A DNA stretch of 11,433 bases from Betaproteobacteria bacterium (GTDB lineage Bacteria; Pseudomonadota; Gammaproteobacteria; Burkholderiales; Thiobacillaceae): the NCBI GenBank assembly GCA_016873905.1, contig VGVU01000038.1:1-11433 (forward strand), in the 5' to 3' direction. The notes beneath the pieces are model-generated. The model did no database searches. It was not told the origin of the DNA and was given only the letters and a program-made list of their open reading frames with translations. How positions within the stretch are numbered: position 1 is the first letter of the stretch; the number at the start of each line of letters is the position of its first letter. This document shows, piece after piece, positions 6,454 through 11,433 of this stretch. Made by a program: the position numbers and the translations under genes.

Positions 6454-6468
6454 CTAAGCTGGACTGAC
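6441..6468 (+). repeat. Imperfect 14-bp tandem duplication across the regulator stop codon
   Basis: TAAGCTGGATTGAC (6441-6454) is followed directly by TAAGCTGGACTGAC (6455-6468), differing at one base. The first copy contains the end of the Crp/Fnr-type gene (codons KLD and the TGA stop). The second copy lies after the stop and out of its register. It looks like a small local duplication. Confidence 0.8.
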
Positions 6469-6470
6469 GG

Positions 6471-6501
6471 GCCCCTGACGCTTATTTCGGGGTGCGTTTT
6501 T
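6471..6501 (+). terminator. Weak candidate terminator after the rpoS-regulator string
   Basis: CCCC (6472-6475) can pair with GGGG (6489-6492), with GA/TC below a one-base bulge and a loop of about 8 bases. TGCG and five T residues (6497-6501) follow. The stem is short and interrupted, and it overlaps the end of the convergent minus-strand gene. It is offered only as the best hairpin seen in this gap. Confidence 0.25.
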
Positions 6502-6871
6502 CCGGCTCGACGATCAACGCAGCGAGAACCCGTCGGTCCTCACCAGCGAGAAAGTTGTAGGTACGGCAGGCGGCATCCGTACTCATGATCTCAACCCCGA
6601 TGCCAGCCTCAAGCAGATCCCGATAACGCTCCGGGGCCGGAAACCGGTGCTGCTCACCGGTGCCGATGAGAACCAGTTCGGGGCGTAGGGCGACCCATTC
6701 GGCGACAGACTCCCGGGTCAGTGATGCCAGGTCAGAGATGGCCCATGGCTGGACCGAATCGGCCATGAGCAGGAGGCTGGTCATGTAGCGGGTGCGGTTG
6801 ACCTCAATGAATCCCGGCCCGCGTGCGGTGATCAGGTGGATGCCATGGGCGGTGTTGAGGTGGAGTTTCAT
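6482..6871 (-). CDS. Mth938/Xcc1710-like (DUF498) domain protein of unknown function
   Basis: This 129-residue soluble protein is a single Mth938-like domain (DUF498/DUF598), the fold also found in mitochondrial complex I assembly factor NDUFAF3. Recognisable parts are the start MKLHLNTAHG, GPGFIEVN-TRY, the central PELVLIGTGEQHRFP (residues 64-78) and the end GIGVEIMSTDAACRTYNFLAGEDRRVLAALI (90-120). No catalytic motif can be named and the bacterial function is not established. The ATG at 6869-6871 was chosen because the protein then starts at the family's usual MKLH. No clear ribosome site precedes it. Its TAA stop is 28 bases from the convergent regulator gene. On the other side it is divergent from alaA, a pairing I recall from other betaproteobacteria. 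No signal peptide or membrane segment is present. Confidence 0.87.
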   Translation of the reverse strand: MKLHLNTAHGIHLITARGPGFIEVNRTRYMTSLLLMADSVQPWAISDLASLTRESVAEWVALRPELVLIGTGEQHRFPAPERYRDLLEAGIGVEIMSTDAACRTYNFLAGEDRRVLAALIVEPEKRTPK

Positions 6872-6993
6872 CGTGTTGAACGGGGTGTCATGTCTGGTGC
6901 CAAGAGAGGGGAATCCGACTACAATCCAAGATCTTCTGTGCGGTCATTTTATTACGAAGTTTTCCTGTGCTCTAACCCGGACTTTTTTGCCCG
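6872..6993. other. Divergent intergenic region between the DUF498-like gene and alaA
   Basis: These 122 bases must hold the promoters for the minus-strand gene and the alaA-hom-thrC cluster. On the + strand TACAAT (6920-6925) matches 5 of 6 bases of a -10, but no convincing -35 lies 16-18 bases upstream. An 8-bp palindrome AAGATCTT (6928-6935) covers the expected transcription start. On the - strand TTGGCA (complement of 6898-6903) resembles a -35, with only a poor -10 after it. No FNR-type box or terminator is visible. Confidence 0.35.
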
Positions 6994-8241
6994 ATGAACT
7001 CTAAACGCCTCTCGCTACGCCCACTTAAAAAATCGGCCAAGCTGGCCAATGTCTGTTACGACATTCGTGGCCCGGTGATGGTGCGCGCCAAGGCCCTGGA
7101 GGAGGACGGTCATCGTATCCTCAAGCTCAACATCGGCAATCTTGCGCCTTTTGGCTTTGAGGCGCCGGAAGAGATTGTTCAGGATGTGATTCATAACCTG
7201 CCCGATGCGGCGGGTTACAGCGATTCCAAAGGCCTGTTTGCTGCCCGCAAGGCGGTGATGCACGAAACCCAGCGGATCGGCATCAAGGGGGTGCGGATCG
7301 AGGATATCTATCTGGGCAATGGTGTCTCCGAGCTGATCAAGATGACCATGCAGGCGCTGCTTGACTCGGGCGACGAGGTGTTGGTACCCGCGCCGGATTA
7401 TCCGCTGTGGACGGCCGGGGTCTCGCTGGCGGGCGGCACCCCGCGGCATTACTTGTGTGACGAGGGCGCCGGCTGGCTGCCGGATTTGGCAGATATCCGC
7501 GCCAAGATTACCGACAAGACCCGCGCGATCGTCGTCATCAACCCCAACAACCCGACCGGTGCGCTGTATCCGGTGGAGTTGCTGAAGGGGATTATCGAGA
7601 TTGCCCGCCAGCACCAATTGGTCATCTGTGCCGACGAGATTTACGACAAAACCCTGTATGACGGTGCAAAGCACACGCCGCTGGCCTCTCTGGCCGACGA
7701 TGTGTTGTTCATGACCTACAACGGCCTGTCCAAGAACTACCGCTGTTGCGGCTATCGTGTGGGTTGGGTGATTCTGTCCGGCGAAAAACGCCACGCGAAG
7801 GACTTTATCGAAGGCCTGACCATGCTGGCCTCAATGCGTTTGTGCTCGAATGTGCCGGGGCAGTTTGCCATCCAGACAGCGCTGGGCGGCTACCAGAGTA
7901 TTTACGAACTGGTCGCGCCGGACGGTCGCCTGACCCGCCAGCGTAACCTGGCCTGGGACATGCTCGACGCCATGCCGGGCGTGTCTTGCGTCAAACCTCA
8001 GGGCGCGCTGTACCTGTTTCCGCGTCTGGATCCGAAGGTTTTTCCGATTGAAAACGATCAGCAATTTATCCTCGAACTTCTGGAAGAGGAAAAGGTGCTG
8101 GTGGTGCAGGGCACCGGTTTCAATTGGCCTCACACGGACCACCTGCGCCTGACCTTTATTCCGCACGAGGAGATGCTGGCTGAGGCCATGGAACGCATCA
8201 GCCGCTTCCTCGATAGCCGTCGCATCAAGACAACTACCTGA
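6994..8241 (+). CDS. alaA: PLP-dependent alanine aminotransferase, AlaA type
   Basis: AlaA is a cytosolic class I/II aminotransferase that transfers the amino group of glutamate to pyruvate, making alanine and 2-oxoglutarate. The 415-residue protein closely follows E. coli AlaA (YfbQ) along its whole length. Shared stretches include KLANVCYDIRGPV (16-28), KLNIGNLAPFGFEAPEEI, YLGNGVSELI, LVPAPDYPLWTA, VINPNNPTGALY (181-192), ADEIYDKTLYD with D214 and Y217 for the cofactor, and NGLSKNYR with the Schiff-base lysine K247. MLASMRLCSNVPGQFAIQTALGGYQSI and VQGTGFNWP complete the match. ATG 6994 was chosen because no other start codon lies before KLANVCYD. The bases upstream are T-rich, with no Shine-Dalgarno sequence. 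The N-terminus is a few residues longer than in E. coli. hom follows after 11 bases. AlaC is the other E. coli type but fits less well. Confidence 0.93.
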   Translation: MNSKRLSLRPLKKSAKLANVCYDIRGPVMVRAKALEEDGHRILKLNIGNLAPFGFEAPEEIVQDVIHNLPDAAGYSDSKGLFAARKAVMHETQRIGIKGVRIEDIYLGNGVSELIKMTMQALLDSGDEVLVPAPDYPLWTAGVSLAGGTPRHYLCDEGAGWLPDLADIRAKITDKTRAIVVINPNNPTGALYPVELLKGIIEIARQHQLVICADEIYDKTLYDGAKHTPLASLADDVLFMTYNGLSKNYRCCGYRVGWVILSGEKRHAKDFIEGLTMLASMRLCSNVPGQFAIQTALGGYQSIYELVAPDGRLTRQRNLAWDMLDAMPGVSCVKPQGALYLFPRLDPKVFPIENDQQFILELLEEEKVLVVQGTGFNWPHTDHLRLTFIPHEEMLAEAMERISRFLDSRRIKTTT

Positions 8242-8252
8242 ACTGAAGAATT

Positions 8253-9563
8253 ATGAAAGCCATACAAGTCGGCCTCCTGGGCCTTGGAACTGTCGGCGGC
8301 GGCACGCTGACGGTGTTGCGCCGCAACGCAGAAGAGATTGCCCGGCGCGCCGGACGCGAGATCTGCGTCACCCACGCCGCCGTGCGCAATCTGGACAAGG
8401 CGCAGGCCCTGGCTGGGCAGGGTCTGGTCCTCACGACCGATTCCTTCGCGGTCGTGAACAATCCCTCGATAGACATCGTGGTCGAACTGATCGGCGGTAT
8501 CAACCCGGCACGCGAACTGGTGATGCAGGCCATTGCCAACGGCAAGCATGTCGTCACCGCCAACAAGGCGCTGATTGCCAAGCATGGCAACGAGATCTTT
8601 GCCGCTGCCCAGGCCATGGGCGTGATGGTGGCGTTCGAGGCGGCTGTGGCTGGTGGTATTCCCGTGATCAAGGCCATCCGCGAGGGTCTGGCCGGCAACC
8701 GCATCGAGTGGTTGTGCGGCATCATCAATGGCACCTGCAACTTCATTCTCTCCGAGATGCGTGACAAGGGCGCAGCCTTTGCCGATGTGCTGAGAGAGGC
8801 GCAGGCCAAGGGTTATGCCGAGGCCGATCCGACCTTTGATATTGAAGGGATCGACGCCGCGCACAAGCTCACCATCCTGTCGGCCATTGCCTTTGGCGTG
8901 CCGATGCAGTTTGATGCCGCGCACATCGAAGGCATTTCCAAGCTGGCTGCGGAGGACATCGCCTTTGCCGAGCAGCTCGGTTATCGCATCAAGCTGTTGG
9001 GTATTTCCAAGCGTCACGCCAACGGTATTGAGCTGCGCGTGCATCCGACCTTGATTCCGGCCAAGCGCCTGATTGCCAATGTCGAGGGGGTGATGAATGC
9101 GGTACTGGTCAAGGGCGATGCCGTCGGCCCGACCCTGTATTACGGTGCCGGTGCCGGTTCCGAGCCGACTGCCTCGGCGGTAGTGGCCGACCTTGTCGAT
9201 GTGACTCGGCTGATTACTGCCGACCCGCATCACCGCGTACCGCATCTGGCCTTCCAGCCGGATCAGCTTTCACCCTTGCCGGTGCTGCCGATGGTGGAAA
9301 CCGAAACCGCCTGCTACTTGCGTATGCGCGCCATGGATCGCCCCGGCGTGCTGGCTGAGGTGACCCGCATCCTGTCCGAACAAGGGATTTCCATCGACGC
9401 CATGATCCAGAAGCCCTGTGCTGAAGGCGAGAATCTGGCGAATGTGGTCCTGTTGACGCACTTGGCCAGGGAAGGCGCCGTGGATGTTGCGATTGCCAAC
9501 ATCGAGGCGCTGGAGGCGATTAGCGGCAAGGTGACCCGTCTGCGCATGGAGTCCCTGGCCTGA
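8253..9563 (+). CDS. hom: Homoserine dehydrogenase with C-terminal ACT domain
   Basis: Hom reduces aspartate semialdehyde to homoserine with NAD(P)H, the branch step towards threonine, methionine and isoleucine. The 436-residue protein is a monofunctional enzyme without a fused aspartokinase. The nucleotide-binding loop GLGTVGGG is at residues 10-17. VTANKALIAKHG (101-112) contains the conserved K105. The catalytic region holds FEAAVAGGIPVIKAIREGL, GIINGTCNFIL and YAEADPTFDIEGIDAAHKL (188-206), with D201 and K205 at the homoserine site. A regulatory ACT domain fills about 354-430 (CYLRMRAMDRPGVLAEVTRIL), consistent with feedback inhibition by threonine. The ATG at 8253 follows GAAGAA (8245-8250). 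The TGATG at its end makes a one-base overlap with thrC, so the two are surely cotranscribed and probably translationally coupled. Confidence 0.96.
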   Translation: MKAIQVGLLGLGTVGGGTLTVLRRNAEEIARRAGREICVTHAAVRNLDKAQALAGQGLVLTTDSFAVVNNPSIDIVVELIGGINPARELVMQAIANGKHVVTANKALIAKHGNEIFAAAQAMGVMVAFEAAVAGGIPVIKAIREGLAGNRIEWLCGIINGTCNFILSEMRDKGAAFADVLREAQAKGYAEADPTFDIEGIDAAHKLTILSAIAFGVPMQFDAAHIEGISKLAAEDIAFAEQLGYRIKLLGISKRHANGIELRVHPTLIPAKRLIANVEGVMNAVLVKGDAVGPTLYYGAGAGSEPTASAVVADLVDVTRLITADPHHRVPHLAFQPDQLSPLPVLPMVETETACYLRMRAMDRPGVLAEVTRILSEQGISIDAMIQKPCAEGENLANVVLLTHLAREGAVDVAIANIEALEAISGKVTRLRMESLA

Positions 9564-11011
9564 TGTATTACACCAGCACCCGTGGCGCGCCCGCAAAACG
9601 CCCCTTCCTCGATATTTTGCTCGAAGGCCTGGCCCCCGATGGCGGCCTCTATGTGCCCGATCATTACCCGCGTTTCACGCCCGCTGAACTCGATTTCATG
9701 CGCGGTATGGGCTATCGGGATCTGGCCTTTACCATTTTGTCGCGCTTTTGCGATGACATTCCGCCCGAAGACCTGCGCGACCTGATTGACAAGACTTACA
9801 CCGCTGAGGTCTATGGCTTTGGCCGCGCTGATTCTGATTTCACTCAGATCACCCCGATCCGCAGGCTTTCCGGCGAGGGCGAGGATGTATTTATCCTTGA
9901 ACTGTCCAACGGTCCGACCCTGGCCTTCAAGGACATGGCCATGCAATTGCTTGGCAACCTGTTCGAGTACGCCCTGGACAAGACCGGCCGCGACATCAAC
10001 ATCCTGGGTGCTACCTCTGGCGACACCGGTTCGGCCGCCGAATATGCGCTGCGCGGTAAACACCATGTGCAAGTGTTCATGCTGTCGCCGGTCAACGGCA
10101 TGACCCGTTTTCAGCAGGCGCAGATGTACAGCCTGCCGGATGCCAACATTCACAACATCGCCATTCGCGGCGTCTTTGACCAGTGTCAGGACATCGTCAA
10201 GGCGGCGTCCAACGACCTGGCCTTCAAGGCGAAATATCGCTTGGGGGCGGTCAATTCAATCAACTGGACGCGCGTGGTGGCGCAGTCGGTGTATTACTTC
10301 AAGGCCTATTTTGCGGTGACGCAGAACAACGGGCAGAAGGTCAGCTTTGCCGTGCCATCGGGCAATTTTGGCAATGCCTACGCCGGCCATCTGGCACGGC
10401 AGATGGGCCTGCCGATTGCACAAATCATTGCCGCGACCAATGAAAACGATGTGCTCGATGAATGCTTCCGCACCGGCATCTACCGCCCGCGCAAGGAAAC
10501 GCATCACACCTCCAGCCCGTCGATGGACATCTCCAAGGCCTCCAACTTTGAGCGTTTTGCCTACGACCTGTGTGGTCGCGATGCGGCCAAACTGGCGCGG
10601 TTGTGGCAGGCGGTCGATAGCGGCGGCGCGGTGGATCTTAAAGCCGAAGGCCTCTTTGAAAAGCTGGCCGAACTGGGTTTTGCCGCCGGGCGTAGCGACC
10701 ACGCGGCGCGGATCAGCACCATCCGCCGCGTATGGGAGGGTAGTGCGGTAATGATTGACCCACACACCGCCGATGGACTCAACGCAGCCCTGCCGTGCAA
10801 ACAGGCGGGCGTGCCCTTGGTCTGTCTGGAAACCGCACTCCCGGCCAAGTTCGAAGATGCCATCGTCGAGGCGCTGGGTCGTCAGCCAGAGCGTCCCTCA
10901 CTTTTGGCCAACCTCGAAGACCTGCCGCAACGGCTGACCACCCTCGATGCCGAGGCCGAGGCGGTCAAGGCCCTGATTGCGGTGCAGGTAGGCGATCGAA
11001 CGCCTGGCTAG
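9563..11011 (+). CDS. thrC: Threonine synthase
   Basis: ThrC converts O-phosphohomoserine and water to threonine and phosphate, using pyridoxal phosphate. It is the last step of threonine synthesis. The 482 residues match the long form common in Proteobacteria and fungi rather than the shorter plant/Bacillus type. The N-terminus MYYTSTRG, then DILLEGLAPDGGLYVP, is diagnostic. GPTLAFKDMAMQLLG holds the cofactor lysine K123. ILGATSGDTGSAAEYALRG (147-165) and VPSGNFGNAYAG are the phosphate- and cofactor-binding loops. The ATG at 9563 overlaps the hom stop (TGATG) and follows GGAG at 9548-9551. The substrate comes from homoserine kinase (thrB), which is absent here. The TAG stop lies within CTAG (11008-11011), shared with the stop of the convergent nadC. 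No terminator is seen in this junction. Confidence 0.96.
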   Translation: MYYTSTRGAPAKRPFLDILLEGLAPDGGLYVPDHYPRFTPAELDFMRGMGYRDLAFTILSRFCDDIPPEDLRDLIDKTYTAEVYGFGRADSDFTQITPIRRLSGEGEDVFILELSNGPTLAFKDMAMQLLGNLFEYALDKTGRDINILGATSGDTGSAAEYALRGKHHVQVFMLSPVNGMTRFQQAQMYSLPDANIHNIAIRGVFDQCQDIVKAASNDLAFKAKYRLGAVNSINWTRVVAQSVYYFKAYFAVTQNNGQKVSFAVPSGNFGNAYAGHLARQMGLPIAQIIAATNENDVLDECFRTGIYRPRKETHHTSSPSMDISKASNFERFAYDLCGRDAAKLARLWQAVDSGGAVDLKAEGLFEKLAELGFAAGRSDHAARISTIRRVWEGSAVMIDPHTADGLNAALPCKQAGVPLVCLETALPAKFEDAIVEALGRQPERPSLLANLEDLPQRLTTLDAEAEAVKALIAVQVGDRTPG

Positions 11012-11433
11012 ATAAAGCGCATCGACAGATCGATGGCACGGATGTTTTTGGTGAGTGCCCCGATCGAGATGCGGTCCACGCCGGTTTGGGCGATGGCGCG
11101 CACGCTGTCAAGGTCCACCCCTCCCGAGGCCTCCAGTTCAGCACGACCGGCGGTCAAGCGGACGGCCTCGTGCATCATGCCGGTCGAAAAGTTGTCCAGC
11201 AGGACAAGCCGTGCCCCGGCGTGGAGCGCCTGTTCAAGTTCGGCCAGCGATTCGACCTCGATCTGGATTGAGACCCCGGGGGTGACCAGTTTTTGTGCCG
11301 CAAACAGGGCTGCAGCGATACCACCCGCCGCGGCGATGTGGTTTTCCTTGATCAGGATGCCATCAAACAGGCCGATGCGCTGGTTCCTGCCGCCGCCCAT
11401 GCGTACCGCGTACTTTGAGGCCTGACGCAGGCC
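11008..11433 (-). CDS. nadC: Quinolinate phosphoribosyltransferase (nicotinate-nucleotide pyrophosphorylase), C-terminal 141 residues, 5' truncated by window edge
   Basis: NadC makes nicotinate mononucleotide from quinolinate and PRPP, releasing carbon dioxide and pyrophosphate, in de novo NAD synthesis. The frame is open from the window edge (11433) to a TAG that is the complement of 11008-11010. The visible 141 residues are about half of a typical 280-residue protein and form the C-terminal alpha/beta barrel. They begin GLRQASKYAVRMGGGRNQR and continue with IGLFDGILIKENHI. IEVESLAELEQAL, LVLLDNFS, ELEASGGV, DRISIGALTKNIRAIDLSMRF are the family's metal, PRPP and phosphate-binding stretches. 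The methionine at 11398-11400 is internal, because conserved sequence precedes it. The gene overlaps thrC tail to tail by 4 bases. Confidence 0.95.
   Translation of the reverse strand, partial: GLRQASKYAVRMGGGRNQRIGLFDGILIKENHIAAAGGIAAALFAAQKLVTPGVSIQIEVESLAELEQALHAGARLVLLDNFSTGMMHEAVRLTAGRAELEASGGVDLDSVRAIAQTGVDRISIGALTKNIRAIDLSMRFI

Noticed and set aside
7132..7155. Leucine instead of proline in the AlaA stretch NIGNLAPFG
   Set aside because: E. coli has NPAPFG, but I recall NLAPFG as the usual form in betaproteobacterial homologues, so it is not a defect.
8130..9245. Long open frame on the minus strand opposite hom
   Set aside because: It lies entirely opposite the clear hom gene and the alaA end, has no recognisable domain, and its composition is that of a reverse-complement shadow in GC-rich coding DNA.
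9314..10153. Long minus-strand open frame opposite hom and thrC
   Set aside because: It crosses the junction of two well-identified genes, has no family motif and is explained by codon bias on the sense strand.
1..11433. FNR/DNR-type boxes (TTGAT-N4-ATCAA) that the regulator might bind nearby
   Set aside because: I scanned TTGAT occurrences by eye. None has a matching second half-site at the right distance, and none lies in an intergenic region.
1..11433. CRISPR arrays, insertion sequences, phage genes, toxin-antitoxin pairs or other accessory systems
   Set aside because: No regularly spaced repeats, transposase-like proteins or terminal inverted repeats were seen. All genes are recognised core or housekeeping types with uniform composition.

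Overview
The window is an ordinary, densely packed stretch of a moderately GC-rich proteobacterial chromosome. Gene order and protein sequences point to a betaproteobacterium. The run pheT-ihfA-merR-like-tRNA-Pro, the run surE-pcm-nlpD-rpoS, and the pair of an Mth938/DUF498-like gene beside alaA-hom-thrC are arrangements I recall from Beta- and Gammaproteobacteria. The AlaA and MerR-like proteins read most like betaproteobacterial versions. I cannot name the genus. There is no sign of a prophage, insertion sequence, CRISPR array, plasmid gene or defence system.

Region 1 (1-1866) is for translation and nucleoid architecture. It holds the 3' end of pheT (phenylalanyl-tRNA synthetase beta), then ihfA (IHF alpha), overlapped by a small MerR-like regulator. 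A hairpin terminator closes this operon and is followed at once by a strong promoter and a tRNA-Pro(GGG) gene with an encoded CCA end.

Region 2 (1915-6453) is a stress and stationary-phase gene string on the + strand: surE (survival nucleotidase), pcm (isoaspartyl repair methyltransferase), nlpD (lipoprotein activator of a cell-wall amidase) and rpoS (sigma-S). Two further genes follow: a YrfG-like HAD nucleotidase and a Crp/Fnr-family regulator with an FNR-type recognition helix. Start and stop codons overlap at surE/pcm, rpoS/nucleotidase and nucleotidase/regulator, and the other gaps are 3 and 24 bases, so the string is probably read as one or more overlapping transcripts.

Region 3 (6482-11011) begins with a small minus-strand Mth938/DUF498-like gene converging on the regulator. 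The + strand cluster alaA-hom-thrC starts 122 bases away and is divergent from it. It makes alanine (alaA) and carries two steps of threonine synthesis: homoserine dehydrogenase, and threonine synthase acting after homoserine kinase. The kinase gene, thrB, is not in this window.

Region 4 (11008-11433) is the 3' end of minus-strand nadC (quinolinate phosphoribosyltransferase, NAD synthesis). It converges on thrC so tightly that the two stop codons share one CTAG palindrome.

Every stretch longer than 300 bases is occupied by a gene. The non-coding intervals are 1710-1789 (terminator and tRNA promoter), 1867-1914 (tRNA trailer and surE leader), 3324-3347, 6454-6481 (tandem duplication and a weak hairpin) and 6872-6993 (divergent intergenic region). 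I did not find a previously undescribed system. The points most worth checking are the rpoS-nucleotidase-regulator coupling, the shared CTAG stop, the ihfA/merR overlap and a 14-bp tandem duplication at the end of the regulator gene.
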